Source: Ignavibacteriales bacterium (GTDB taxonomy: Bacteria > Bacteroidota > Ignavibacteria > Ignavibacteriales > SURF-24). Taken from it: DNA of 57,361 nucleotides. Location of the stretch: NCBI GenBank assembly GCA_003599415.1, contig QZKB01000050.1:1-57361 (forward strand). Direction: 5' to 3'. Positions within the stretch are counted from its first letter, which is position 1; each line of letters opens with the position of its first letter. The notes under the pieces were generated by a model, which worked only from the letters and a program-made list of their open reading frames with translations, did no database searches and had not been told where the DNA came from. The position numbers and the translations under genes were made by a program. Below, one piece after another: positions 1-9,247 of the stretch.

Positions 1-92
1 AGATTTTTTTATCCAACCGTATTTTTGCATCATACCTAACTCTTGGTTTTCTTGTAAATCTCTCCCATTTTGAATACTTTTGAAGCAAGTCT

Positions 93-809
93 ATGAAAAA
101 ACTTTTGCTAATTTTATTTGGTTTTATTCTTTCCGGCAGCGTGTCCGCCCAGGATAATCTTTTCACTACGGAAAGTTTTATTGTGAAAATCACCGGCACT
201 AAATTGATTGTTGAAGAATTATTGGAGAGGAAGATTGTTTTCCGGAAAGACTTTATTCATCCCGCCGGGTATGTCATTGATCTTGATAATGACGGTAATG
301 TTGAATTTTTAGTTAATGACTGCAGGGAATCAGAGGGAAAAAATCTTTATTCTGTTTTTATTTACAACACCGTTGATTCTTTTTATCTGATCGATTCTAT
401 TTTATCAGGCTTAAAAGAACCTTATTACACTTTTTCAGATGAAATAAATGAGATTATTCTTATAACCGGAAGCCCGGATTTTGATACCTATAACTCTGAC
501 GAAATTGAAATGATATACTCTCCGCTGATTTGCTGGGGATTCCATGGAAATGAATTTGGGCTCGTAAATGATCAGCTTTATGATATTTTTATAAATGAAA
601 ATGAAAAAAATATAGACTTTGTTGAAGAACAGTATAAGGCCAAAGGGAAGAATTGCAATACTGCAAACATGCTTAGGGGAGTAATAGCTTCTATTTTTAT
701 AAACTATTACTCTGCTGATGAAAAAGCAGTCGCCGATAAAGCGTTGGATGAATTATTTGTCTGCGATAATAAAGCACGGTTCAAAGAAGAAATTACAAAA
801 CTATTTTAG
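93..809 (+). CDS. Hypothetical exported protein
   Basis: I do not recognise this 238-residue protein. Residues 1-19 form a typical Sec signal peptide (two lysines, a leucine/isoleucine/phenylalanine core, then a cleavage site after VSA), so it is probably periplasmic or outer-membrane associated. Around residues 60-75 the segment YVIDLDNDGNVEFLV resembles the calcium-loop style of FG-GAP/VCBS blades, but only one such loop is visible, so no propeller can be claimed. The C-terminal third is helical with two cysteines (near residues 187 and 225). It lies 8 nt upstream of the next small gene and probably starts an operon with it and the T9SS Plug-like gene. Confidence is good that this is a gene and low on its role. 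Confidence 0.7.
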   Translation: MKKLLLILFGFILSGSVSAQDNLFTTESFIVKITGTKLIVEELLERKIVFRKDFIHPAGYVIDLDNDGNVEFLVNDCRESEGKNLYSVFIYNTVDSFYLIDSILSGLKEPYYTFSDEINEIILITGSPDFDTYNSDEIEMIYSPLICWGFHGNEFGLVNDQLYDIFINENEKNIDFVEEQYKAKGKNCNTANMLRGVIASIFINYYSADEKAVADKALDELFVCDNKARFKEEITKLF

Positions 810-817
810 AGGTTGCC

Positions 818-1051
818 ATGAAAATCGATTGGTCAGAATATGTTGGCAAAACACTTAATATCACGATGTTCGAAAATTACGGTATGATTTACGACATCAA
901 AAGTGAGGCGCCATTGTATGAAATAGTATTTAAAACCGGCAAACTTGTTGCCGCTTACGACGAAGGTCTGATGCTTGAAGCAGTCCGCGAATCGAGAACT
1001 GTAAAAATATTTGTGCCTAATTCATCAATTAAATGCGTGGAAATATTTTGA
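818..1051 (+). CDS. Small conserved-looking hypothetical protein, 77 aa
   Basis: A 77-residue protein without signal peptide or membrane segment, so probably cytosolic. Predicted structure is mostly beta: a WSEYVGK start, then alternating strands (TLNITMFENYGMIYDI, YEIVFKTGKLVAAYDEG, RTVKIFVPNSSIKCVEIF) that could make a small barrel, somewhat like an Sm/SH3-type fold; this is inference only. A ribosome site (gaggttgcc) precedes the ATG. Its TGA stop overlaps the ATG of the following Plug-like gene by one base (TGATG at 1050), which implies translational coupling. I cannot assign a function. Confidence 0.65.
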   Translation: MKIDWSEYVGKTLNITMFENYGMIYDIKSEAPLYEIVFKTGKLVAAYDEGLMLEAVRESRTVKIFVPNSSIKCVEIF

Positions 1052-2298
1052 TGATAAATAACCGGGGTTTCTTTTTTGTAATTCTTTTTCTCCTTATAGG
1101 TTTTTATTCAAGACTGATAGCACAGGTTGAAATAAAAACACTAAGAGTTTTTGCCAACGACGATGAAAAAAATCCTCCTGTTTTAGTTTATACAGAAGGT
1201 CAGGGTGACATCCTTAATATTGAATTCGATGTAAAATCAGACGGAGAACCATCTCTGCAAATTATTTTTAAATTCTGCGATAAGGAATGGTATCCGTATG
1301 ACAACATCTTTCTCAAAAATTTCGGCCACGATGTAGTACATCCTAATGAACTTTTTTATACTCCCACTGAAATAACAGTAAAAGAAGCAGATTATTCCTA
1401 CTCGGGTTCTTTTCCTAATCAAAGGAGTACAGTTGAATTTCCTTTCTCAGGCAAATGGAAATTTTATATTACTGATGGTTTTGATGAATCCAAAGTTTTT
1501 GCCGAAGGAAAATTTATTGTTCTGCACGATCCTTTGGATATTTCTGCTGATATAAAAAAGGAAACGCTTGAAGGAAGTGTTTATTTCCCAACTGACCTCG
1601 GAAAGATTTACAACATCACTGCAAACTTGATCCTGCCGGAAGGTATGCCGGTATTTGATGTTAGCAGTATGGAGGTTATAGAAAACTTCAAATTAGATTA
1701 TCCGTACATTGTAGATAAGGGAAATAATAACGACCGGCTTCATCAGTATTATTATGACGGAAACAGGGGATTTTCATTTACTACTAAAGAAGTAAGGCCG
1801 GGGAATGAATACCGTCAGGTAAATTTAAGGGATCACAAAAAATTTATTGCGCCAAATGTAAATGCCCAGTTTGAAGGATTAGAAACTTCAAGGTTCTTTG
1901 TTGAAGGTAAAAAAGATTTAAATGGCGGTTCTAAATTAGTGGAAGGACCTTATGGAACATACCTTAATGTTTCTTTTCGGGTACGTGTTCCGGATGAAAT
2001 CAGGAAGAAAGTCTTTTTAGTCGGTTCATTTACAAAATGGCAAGTCCTTCCGGAATTTGAAATGGATAATAACAACGGATTGTTTTCAAAAACAGTTCAG
2101 TTGAAAAGAGGAGTTTATGATTACCAGTACATAACAGGTGAAATTGAGGATGGCCTTGTTAAGAATATTGATTGGTACGTTCTTGAAGGAAACACCTGGG
2201 CTACGAGTATTAATTATTTCGTCTTTATCTGGTACAAAGATACTGATAAAGGCGGCTATGACAGAATAATCGGTTATAAAAAAATTGTGAGTAAATAA
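1051..2298 (+). CDS. T9SS Plug-like protein (DUF5103 family)
   Basis: A secreted protein of 415 residues matching the layout of the DUF5103 family, whose characterised member is the Plug protein that closes the periplasmic side of the SprA translocon of the type IX secretion system. The start at 1051 is preferred over an in-frame ATG at 1033, because it gives the TGATG coupling with the previous gene and a clean signal peptide (residues 1-25, ending in LIAQ). The N-terminal half has the expected beta-sandwich pattern: IKTLRVFA, NPPVLVYTEGQGDILNIEFD, the FKFCDKEWYP segment corresponding to the family's conserved tyrosine/cysteine/tryptophan strand, and the FPNQRSTVEFPFSGKWKFYI strand pair. The C-terminal half (about residues 300-390) contains VFLVGSFTKWQ, an E-set/CBM48-like strand. 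Four T9SS cargo proteins in the same window support the assignment. Confidence 0.7.
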   Translation: MINNRGFFFVILFLLIGFYSRLIAQVEIKTLRVFANDDEKNPPVLVYTEGQGDILNIEFDVKSDGEPSLQIIFKFCDKEWYPYDNIFLKNFGHDVVHPNELFYTPTEITVKEADYSYSGSFPNQRSTVEFPFSGKWKFYITDGFDESKVFAEGKFIVLHDPLDISADIKKETLEGSVYFPTDLGKIYNITANLILPEGMPVFDVSSMEVIENFKLDYPYIVDKGNNNDRLHQYYYDGNRGFSFTTKEVRPGNEYRQVNLRDHKKFIAPNVNAQFEGLETSRFFVEGKKDLNGGSKLVEGPYGTYLNVSFRVRVPDEIRKKVFLVGSFTKWQVLPEFEMDNNNGLFSKTVQLKRGVYDYQYITGEIEDGLVKNIDWYVLEGNTWATSINYFVFIWYKDTDKGGYDRIIGYKKIVSK

Positions 2299-3291
2299 AT
2301 GTCGGAATTAAAAATTGGTGTTATTGGTACCGGTCATCTCGGAAGACTACATACTAAACTTTTTAAAGATGTTAGAAACTGTAAGTTGATTGGAATTTAT
2401 GATCAGGATATAGAAAGAGCAAAAGCCTGCGGCAGTGAGTTTAATGTAAATGTTTTTCCTAACCTTGATGAATTGCTTAATTCTGTTGATGCGGTTTCAA
2501 TAGTTTCAACTACAAGCGCTCATTATGATCTTTGCAGGAAAGCTCTGGAATTTGGTAAGCACGTCTTTGTTGAAAAACCTATAACTGCTACAATTCAAGA
2601 AGCTGAAGAAATTGTTAAACTTGCGGATGAAAAAAAACTGAAACTCCAGGTCGGTCATATTGAAAGATTTAACCCGGCCCTTCTTTCACTTGAAAAATAT
2701 AAACTCAATCCAATGTTTGTACAGACAGACAGGCTTGCGCTGTTTAATCCGCGTGGGACAGATGTTGCAGTAGTTCTTGATCTTATGATTCATGATATTG
2801 ATATAATTTTAAGTCTTGTTAAAAGTGAAGTAAAGAACATTGCCGCAAGCGGTGTGGCAGTTGTTTCTGAAAATATAGACATTGCCAATGCAAGAATTGA
2901 GTTTGAAAACGGTGCAGTTGCCAACGTTACTGCCAGCCGTATTTCCCAGAAGAAAATGAGAAAGATGCGCATGTTCCAGAAAGACACCTATATTTCTTTG
3001 GATTTTACAACAGGTTCATCTGAAGTTTATCGACTTGTTCCCCCAAATGAAAATCTGAATGATTCATTTGTTTCATTCGGTGAGATGGGTATAGGCGAAA
3101 AAAAGAAGATGCTTATATTTGAACAACTTGAACAAAAAGAAGTAAATGCGCTTCAGTATGAACTTCAGCTTTTTGTTGATGCTGTTTTAAACAATGAAAG
3201 ACCTGTTGTTTCGGGTTCCGATGGTCTGAAAGCTTTAAAAGTAGCTCAATTGATTATTCAGAAGATTGATGAATCGAGAATTCAGAATTAA
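2299..3291 (+). CDS. Gfo/Idh/MocA family oxidoreductase
   Basis: An NAD(P)-dependent sugar or sugar-nucleotide dehydrogenase of 330 residues. The N-terminal Rossmann fold begins KIGVIGTGHLGRLH (GxGxxG), and the family's catalytic lysine is in HVFVEKPITAT near residue 95. The C-terminal alpha/beta domain starts after QVGHIERFNP (about residue 115), a variant of the family's substrate-binding segment. The histidine-rich stretch LDLMIHDIDIILSL supplies the usual active-site histidine. It begins immediately after the stop of the Plug-like gene with no gap, and a lipoprotein follows 18 nt later, so it probably belongs to an envelope operon. The GHIERFNP motif resembles family members that act on UDP-sugars in LPS or O-antigen synthesis, but the substrate cannot be read from the sequence. 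Confidence 0.85.
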   Translation: MSELKIGVIGTGHLGRLHTKLFKDVRNCKLIGIYDQDIERAKACGSEFNVNVFPNLDELLNSVDAVSIVSTTSAHYDLCRKALEFGKHVFVEKPITATIQEAEEIVKLADEKKLKLQVGHIERFNPALLSLEKYKLNPMFVQTDRLALFNPRGTDVAVVLDLMIHDIDIILSLVKSEVKNIAASGVAVVSENIDIANARIEFENGAVANVTASRISQKKMRKMRMFQKDTYISLDFTTGSSEVYRLVPPNENLNDSFVSFGEMGIGEKKKMLIFEQLEQKEVNALQYELQLFVDAVLNNERPVVSGSDGLKALKVAQLIIQKIDESRIQN

Positions 3292-3309
3292 TTTTTCGCC
3301 GAGGTTACT

Positions 3310-3915
3310 ATGAAAAAAAGAATTCCATATATCAGTGCAGTATTAATGCTACTTGTCGCAATTTCCGGTTGCAGTGTTTTTAACGCTATTAAAAATATTT
3401 CCCAGCTTAAATTTAAATTGGGCACGGTCGGAAACTTCCAGTTAAACGGAATTAACATTTCCAACAAATCAAAGCTGCAGGATTTTAATGCCGGTGATTT
3501 GCTTAAGCTTACTTCAGCGTTTGCAAATAATAAAATGCCGGTTACATTTACTCTTAATGTAGAAGCGTTTAATCCGAATGCATCTACATCTTCAACTGCC
3601 CAGGATATTGTTCTTGTTTCATTTCCCTGGCGTCTGCTTATTGATGATGTGGAAACAATAACAGGAAATATTGGCTCACCTGTTACTGTGCCGGTTAGTA
3701 AAACTATTATTATTCCTATTGAGGCTCAGCTTGATTTGTTCAGATTCTTTGGCGATAAAGGTTATGATAAAATTATAAACCTTGCGCTTATGCTCGGTGG
3801 TTCAAGTGGTTCTGCTACAAATATTAAACTTGTAGCCACACCAACAATTAATAGTGTACTTGGCAGAATGACTTATCCCGGTGAGTTGACAATTATAAGC
3901 AAAGAATTCAGGTAA
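3310..3915 (+). CDS. LEA14-like (WHy domain) lipoprotein
   Basis: A 201-residue predicted lipoprotein. The signal peptide ends in the lipobox AISGC, giving a lipidated cysteine at residue 21. The mature part fits the LEA type 2/WHy beta-sandwich: a GTVGNFQLNGINISN strand near residue 40, then PVTFTLNVEAFNPNAS (the conserved 'NPN' turn of the fold), a VSFPWRLLIDD strand, and repeated hydrophobic strands to the end. Such lipoproteins are common in Bacteroidetes and their relatives and their role is unknown. It sits 18 nt after the oxidoreductase with a GAGGTTACT ribosome site and is probably the last gene of that operon. Confidence 0.65.
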   Translation: MKKRIPYISAVLMLLVAISGCSVFNAIKNISQLKFKLGTVGNFQLNGINISNKSKLQDFNAGDLLKLTSAFANNKMPVTFTLNVEAFNPNASTSSTAQDIVLVSFPWRLLIDDVETITGNIGSPVTVPVSKTIIIPIEAQLDLFRFFGDKGYDKIINLALMLGGSSGSATNIKLVATPTINSVLGRMTYPGELTIISKEFR

Positions 3916-4051
3916 TCTGTTCCGGGAAACAAATTGCTGAAAAGAGTTTTAACGATAAGATTAAGAGTAAGTTTATCAGCCGTAGGCTATAGTAAGAGAG
4001 TGTAAAACGCTATTGTAAAAAAAATAAATATGAACTAAAGGAAAAATTTTT

Positions 4052-5011
4052 ATGTCCAAATTAAAATTTGCAGTTGGAGTTGATTTAGGTGGAACATCTA
4101 TTAAGGTTGGTGTTGTATCAAAAGAAGGAAAAATAGAAAAGAAGATTTCAGTTGATACTCTTGCTGATGGCGGACCCGATATTGTTATACATCAGATAAA
4201 GAAAGGTATTGACCTTGTGCTTGATAAATATGAAAAACAGGTTGTTGGTATTGGAATAGGCTCGCCCGGTGTTGTTGCTGCAAAAAAAGGAATGGTTGAA
4301 CATCCGCCGAATTTACCGGGCTGGGAGAAAGTGCCGCTTGGTAAAATAATTGAGAAGGCATATAAGATTGATACCTTTGTCGAGAACGATGCTAATGCTG
4401 CGGCAGTCGGAGAATTAATTTTTGGTGCCGGTAAAGGTCTGGAAAATTTTATAATGGTTACTTTAGGTACAGGTGTAGGCAGCGGGTTAATTATCAATGG
4501 AAAGTTGTACCGTGGTGAAACAGGTGCAGCCGGAGAACTCGGTCATATTACAATTGATTATAAAGGACCGCAATGCAACTGCGGTAATATTGGTTGTGTT
4601 GAAACTTATGTCGGAAATAATTATATGGTCGAGCGCGTCTCAGGTGAATTGGGCAGCCACCCGGAATCTAAAATATTTGAACTGCTTGATAATAATTTAG
4701 GGCAGCTATCCCCAAAGATAATTTGCGATGCAGCTAACAGCGGTGACCAATATGCTAAATCAGTTGTGGTTGAAACCGGCAGGTATCTTGGTTATGGACT
4801 TGCGTCTGTTGTTAATTTGCTTGATATAAGCAAAATTATTATTGGCGGAGGTGTTGCCGGTTTTGGTAAATTACTCTTTGATTCTATTCAGGATACGATA
4901 AAAGAACGAACTTTAAAATCACTTAAAGAAAGAGTGGAAGTTCTACCTGCTAAACTTAAAAATGAAGCGGGAATATTGGGCGCCTCGGCATTGGTTTTTT
5001 ATCAGTCATAA
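4052..5011 (+). CDS. glk: ROK-family glucokinase
   Basis: A sugar kinase of 319 residues that should phosphorylate glucose at C6 with ATP in the cytoplasm. The phosphate-binding loop is GVDLGGTSIKVGVV at the N-terminus. The catalytic aspartate is in FVENDANAAAVGE near residue 114, and the second phosphate motif is VTLGTGVGSGLI. The ROK signature GELGHITID is followed by the zinc-binding CNCGNIGCVE (consensus CxCGxxGCxE) around residues 172-183. Length and all motifs fit ROK glucokinases; a hexokinase acting on N-acetylhexosamines cannot be excluded. An AAAGGA ribosome site precedes the ATG. It is separated from the upstream operon by about 135 bases and from LptD by about 90, so it may be transcribed on its own. 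Confidence 0.9.
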   Translation: MSKLKFAVGVDLGGTSIKVGVVSKEGKIEKKISVDTLADGGPDIVIHQIKKGIDLVLDKYEKQVVGIGIGSPGVVAAKKGMVEHPPNLPGWEKVPLGKIIEKAYKIDTFVENDANAAAVGELIFGAGKGLENFIMVTLGTGVGSGLIINGKLYRGETGAAGELGHITIDYKGPQCNCGNIGCVETYVGNNYMVERVSGELGSHPESKIFELLDNNLGQLSPKIICDAANSGDQYAKSVVVETGRYLGYGLASVVNLLDISKIIIGGGVAGFGKLLFDSIQDTIKERTLKSLKERVEVLPAKLKNEAGILGASALVFYQS

Positions 5012-5103
5012 ATAATTTGATAAATCGGAATTCTTTCGGATTGTTCGCTTAGTTTGGTTCATAATAATTGCATACGATTGAATTCATATTCAACTCATAA
5101 ATA

Positions 5104-7686
5104 ATGAAGAGATACTTTTTATTATATATTCTGATTCTTCAAATTATTGTCTGTGCACAGACGAACGATTCTTCTTTAATAAATAGAGATTCTACCGTTA
5201 CCTCCGCAGATTCTTTAACTCAGGTTCAGGATTCAACAAAAGGAAAAAAATCCCAGGACATAACTGCAATAATTTATGCTAATGCTGTGGATAGTCTTAT
5301 CTTTAAAGTGAAAACAAAGAAGATGGAGTTATACGGGCAAAGTGAGTTGAAGTATAAACAAACAGGATTAAAAAGCGCAGATATTAAAATTGATTTTAAC
5401 ACCAACCAGCTTTATGCGGAAGGCACTACTGATTCTTCCGACACTTCTGCGGGAAAAATAATTAACACTCCTGTTATGACGGAAGGAAGCGAAACCTACG
5501 AGGGAAGCCGCATAACTTACAACTTCAAGAACCAGCGCGGATTTATTTCACTTGCAAGAACAAAATCCGAAGGCACATCCTACGGCGGTGAAAAAGTAAA
5601 AAAACTTGATAAGGTTACTTACTTTGTTAAAGACGGAATTTATTCTACCTGCACAGACAGCATTCCGCATTATAATTTCTACGCTAAGGAAATGAAAGTA
5701 ATTATTAAGGAGCAGATTATTGCAAAGTGGATTTGGCTTTACTTTGGTGGAGTACCTTTTCCTATTCCACTTCCGTTTGCTGCATTTCCCACTGAGTCCG
5801 GCAGGCGTTCCGGTATTATTGCCCCTGCTTACGGGCAGGATGATACAAGAGGCTGGTACTTGTCTCATCTCGGTTACTTTTGGGCTATAAGTGATTATAT
5901 GGATGTTAACGGGACGATGGATTATTTCTTTAAAGGTGGCTTTAATCTTAACAGCCGGTTCCGTTATGCAAAAAGATATTCTCTTAACGGTACTGTTACT
6001 GCCGGTTATTCAAATCTTCATAAAGGTGAAACAGGAGACCCTGAATATACACAAAACAAAAACTGGAATATTTCTGTCGCTCATAATCAAACTATAAATC
6101 CTACTACAAGGTTCGATGCTAATTTATCATTCGTATCCGGCAAACAATATTTCACTGATAATTATTATGATTACAACAACGTTCTGCGTCAGAATATTTA
6201 CTCGCGCGCTAATTTTTCTAAAACGTGGGATGAATCAGGCAACAGTCTTTCTTTAAGCTACCAGAGAAATCAGAACCTTGAAACAGGCGATATTAATGAA
6301 ACCTTACCAAGTCTTGCATTTTCAATGTACCAGTTTTATCCTTTTAAAAGTAAAGGCAGAACAGATCCAGCAGATCAGAAATGGTATGAGCAACTTGGTT
6401 TTTCCTACAGTGGTGATTTTAAAAATGAAAGAATTAAAAAATCAGGCAACCTTTCTGTAAGAGGTGGAATTGAGCATAATATTGGGACAAGTGTCTCTCC
6501 TAAGATTGGGTATATTAATGTCTCTCCAAGAATTTCTTATGTTGAAAAATGGTATAACAAGCAAGTAGAAAAACATATTGTTAGAGTACCGGTTCGTGAT
6601 GACTCAACGGGTGCTGTTACTTATAAAGATTCGCTTGCTACGAATGATGTCCGCAAATTAAGTTCGGTAAGAACATTTAATTTTAGTCTCTCTGCAAGTA
6701 CAAGATTGTACGGTATTCTTCAACCAAACGCATTTGGAATTGAAGCTTTCCGTCATACAATTACACCAAGTATTTCTTATGGCTACACCCCGGATTTTTC
6801 TGAAGATAAATGGGGCTACTACGGAAGTTATGTTAATTCCGCAGGCAGAAAGATTAAATACGATAAATACGAAAGAGAAGTATATGGTGGAGGCGGAGGT
6901 GGGGAATCACAGAGTATTAGTTTTTCAGTAGGTAACGTTTTTGAAATTAAGACTATGAAAGATCCTACAGATACAACTTCCGAGCAGAAGAAAATTCAGC
7001 TGTTGAACTTAGATGCAAATCTTGGTTATAATTTTGCCGCAGATAGTTTGCGGTTGTCAAATCTTGGGCTCAGCTATCGTACTCAGGTTGCAGATATTTT
7101 CAGCTTCAATGGAAGATCAACATATTCATTTTATGATTATGACGGACAAAGACAGATTAATAAATTCAGAATTTCCGAAGGGAAAGGTCTGCTGAAGCTA
7201 ACGGAATTTGCATTCTCGGCTTCGGCTACTTTATCTGCAGAAAAGTTTAAAGGAAAACAGGAGAAGCAGGCAAATGAAGATTCATTATCTGAAGAGCCAA
7301 CTGTTTTTGATAAGAACAATGATATGCCCGGACTTTACCAGGAGAGCGAACCGGATTTTGAAATTCCGTGGAGCCTTAGCTTAAATTACAATTATGGCTT
7401 GAATAAAATAAGTCACAGCAAATATTCAAACATTTCTTTAAGCGGAGATGTGAACTTAACAAAAACATGGAAACTATCTCTTTCTGCCTATTATGATATT
7501 TTTAAGAAAGAACTTCAGGCTCCATCAATAAGCATTTACAAAGATTTACACTGCTGGGAATTAAGCATTAACTGGCAACCGATCGGTATGTACAGAGGTT
7601 ACAGATTTGAATTGAGAATAAAAGCCTCTCAGCTTCAGGACCTTAAAATTACAAGAAGAAGAGGACAATATTCCGGAAGATACTAA
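5104..7686 (+). CDS. lptD: LPS-assembly outer-membrane protein LptD
   Basis: An 860-residue outer-membrane protein that inserts LPS into the outer leaflet. A signal peptide (residues 1-18, ending VCAQ) is followed by a low-complexity Ser/Thr/Asp region. An LptA/OstA-like beta-jellyroll follows at about residues 55-200 (KMELYGQSELKYKQ, ADIKIDFNTNQLYAEG). The luminal-plug and barrel entry is marked by VPFPIPLPFAAFPTE and RRSGIIAPAYG near residue 240, which matches the LptD 'P-fP-t-RsGfl-P' signature. The remainder is alternating beta-strands of a large barrel, ending in charged residues rather than a terminal aromatic. The Bacteroidetes-type LptD is usually 800-900 residues, so this is full length. 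A very short upstream gap suggests its own promoter between 5012 and 5103. Confidence 0.9.
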   Translation: MKRYFLLYILILQIIVCAQTNDSSLINRDSTVTSADSLTQVQDSTKGKKSQDITAIIYANAVDSLIFKVKTKKMELYGQSELKYKQTGLKSADIKIDFNTNQLYAEGTTDSSDTSAGKIINTPVMTEGSETYEGSRITYNFKNQRGFISLARTKSEGTSYGGEKVKKLDKVTYFVKDGIYSTCTDSIPHYNFYAKEMKVIIKEQIIAKWIWLYFGGVPFPIPLPFAAFPTESGRRSGIIAPAYGQDDTRGWYLSHLGYFWAISDYMDVNGTMDYFFKGGFNLNSRFRYAKRYSLNGTVTAGYSNLHKGETGDPEYTQNKNWNISVAHNQTINPTTRFDANLSFVSGKQYFTDNYYDYNNVLRQNIYSRANFSKTWDESGNSLSLSYQRNQNLETGDINETLPSLAFSMYQFYPFKSKGRTDPADQKWYEQLGFSYSGDFKNERIKKSGNLSVRGGIEHNIGTSVSPKIGYINVSPRISYVEKWYNKQVEKHIVRVPVRDDSTGAVTYKDSLATNDVRKLSSVRTFNFSLSASTRLYGILQPNAFGIEAFRHTITPSISYGYTPDFSEDKWGYYGSYVNSAGRKIKYDKYEREVYGGGGGGESQSISFSVGNVFEIKTMKDPTDTTSEQKKIQLLNLDANLGYNFAADSLRLSNLGLSYRTQVADIFSFNGRSTYSFYDYDGQRQINKFRISEGKGLLKLTEFAFSASATLSAEKFKGKQEKQANEDSLSEEPTVFDKNNDMPGLYQESEPDFEIPWSLSLNYNYGLNKISHSKYSNISLSGDVNLTKTWKLSLSAYYDIFKKELQAPSISIYKDLHCWELSINWQPIGMYRGYRFELRIKASQLQDLKITRRRGQYSGRY

Positions 7687-7842
7687 GAATTAGAAATGGC
7701 AAATTGTAATTGGTTTAACGTTGATGTGAGGTAATTGAAAATTCAGAATGCTTTGGACAATTTTTTCAGATGAATTTTAAATAAGGTGAACTCGTTTTAC
7801 ATTAGCCTTTGGTGATTCATTTTTTTTAGAAGAAGAATTTCA

Positions 7843-8292
7843 ATGTTAACATATCTCATAGATGGAAATAATTTAATCGGGAAGATTAAACAGTTAAGGG
7901 AACTGCAAAAGAAAGATAAGCAGGGAGTAAGAGAAAAATTAGCGCTTCGTTTAGATACTTATTTCAGCAATAAAAATCAAAAAGTGATTTTATTTTTTGA
8001 CGGTTTCAAAGCGGAGGCGATTCATGCCGGTAAAATTAAAATTGTTTATTCGGAAAATAAAAGCGCCGATGAAGAACTGAAGAATCAAATCGAAATCACA
8101 AAAAATAAGAGAACAATTACTCTTGTTACATCAGATTCTAACCTTGCTCAGTTTGGAAAAGTTTGCGGTTGTACTGTAATCGGTTCGGATAAATTTGCCA
8201 TGGAGTTATTCGGTAAGCAAAAGGATTTGGATGAGGATGAGCTTGCAAAATCCATAAGCCAGCAGGAAATTAAAAATTTGTTCGGTGTTTAA
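7843..8292 (+). CDS. YacP-like NYN-domain ribonuclease
   Basis: A 149-residue cytosolic protein with the NYN (PIN-like) nuclease fold of the YacP/Rae1 family, whose characterised member cleaves mRNA on the ribosome. The first acidic site is in YLIDGNNLIG (Asp7), the second in ILFFDGF (about Asp50), the third in SADEELKNQI and the fourth in LVTSDSNLA. These are spaced as in a metal-dependent NYN active site. Family members are about 150-170 residues, so it is complete. It lies 18 nt before a beta-lactamase-like gene with no obvious functional link. Confidence 0.8.
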   Translation: MLTYLIDGNNLIGKIKQLRELQKKDKQGVREKLALRLDTYFSNKNQKVILFFDGFKAEAIHAGKIKIVYSENKSADEELKNQIEITKNKRTITLVTSDSNLAQFGKVCGCTVIGSDKFAMELFGKQKDLDEDELAKSISQQEIKNLFGV

Positions 8293-8310
8293 TCTTTAAG
8301 GGAAGAAAAG

Positions 8311-9225
8311 ATGAAATACTTCTTACATATCTCATTAATAATGATTTCACTTTCGTTAATAACAAAAACTGAAACAAGAGGGCAGGAAAAAATGAACAGT
8401 GAACAACTTAAAAAACTTGTACTAACTGAAATAAGCACTATCAAAGGCGATGTGGCTGTTGCATTCCTAAACCTGAATGATACTTCCGATTCACTATTAA
8501 TAAATGAGAATGAAAATTTTCATGCTGCGAGTACTATGAAAACTCCTGTGATGATTGAAGTATATAAACAGGATGCATCCGGTAAATTTAAATTAAGCGA
8601 TTCCATTACTGTTCATAATGAGTTTACAAGCATTGTGGACGGAAGTATATTCAAGCTTGATATTTCACGTGACAGCGGTGATGAAATGTATGCGAATATT
8701 GGAAAGCAGCTTACGATTAAAGAATTAGTTTACGATATGATAACAGTGAGTGGAAACTTATCTACAAACATTCTGATGGAAATTGTTAAAGCTGAAAATG
8801 TAACGAAATCAATGAGAGAGCTTGGTGCACAGAAAATAAATGTTCTGCGCGGTGTTGAAGATATTAAAGCTTATGAAAAAGGATTATCCAACACTACAAC
8901 AGCAAAAGATTTAATGATAATCTTTGAGAACATTGCCAACTATAAAATCGTGAGTGAAGATGTCTGCCGTCAGATGATTGATATCCTGCTTGCTCAGAAA
9001 TTTAATAATATTATCCCGGCCAATTTACCAAAGGATGTCGTTGTTGCGCATAAGACCGGTTCTATTGACGGCATTCAGCATGATTCTGGAATTGTCTATC
9101 TGCCGGGCGGTAAAAAATATGTCCTTGTTCTGCTCTCAAAAAATCTTGAAAGTAATGTTAAAGCCATACCGGTTCTTGCTAACATTTCCAAATTGTTTTA
9201 CGATTATATAATTGAAAAAAACTAA
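8311..9225 (+). CDS. Class A beta-lactamase-like serine hydrolase
   Basis: An exported 304-residue protein of the beta-lactamase2/class A superfamily. The nucleophile motif SxxK is Ser74-Thr-Met-Lys77, the SDN-equivalent is SGN at 147-149, and the KTG triad is at 248-250. The ExxLN loop of true class A enzymes is not present: the aligned stretch is RGVEDIKAYEKG (residues 180-191), where Glu183 may correspond to Glu166 but no Leu-Asn follows. This variant is common in the large family of beta-lactamase-related hydrolases with no demonstrated resistance role. The first 25 residues look like a signal peptide with a short core. Annotation as an antibiotic-resistance gene would be premature; a peptidoglycan or other amide/ester substrate is equally possible. 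Confidence 0.75.
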   Translation: MKYFLHISLIMISLSLITKTETRGQEKMNSEQLKKLVLTEISTIKGDVAVAFLNLNDTSDSLLINENENFHAASTMKTPVMIEVYKQDASGKFKLSDSITVHNEFTSIVDGSIFKLDISRDSGDEMYANIGKQLTIKELVYDMITVSGNLSTNILMEIVKAENVTKSMRELGAQKINVLRGVEDIKAYEKGLSNTTTAKDLMIIFENIANYKIVSEDVCRQMIDILLAQKFNNIIPANLPKDVVVAHKTGSIDGIQHDSGIVYLPGGKKYVLVLLSKNLESNVKAIPVLANISKLFYDYIIEKN

Positions 9226-9247
9226 TTCTTCGCTTAAGGGAGTTTAA

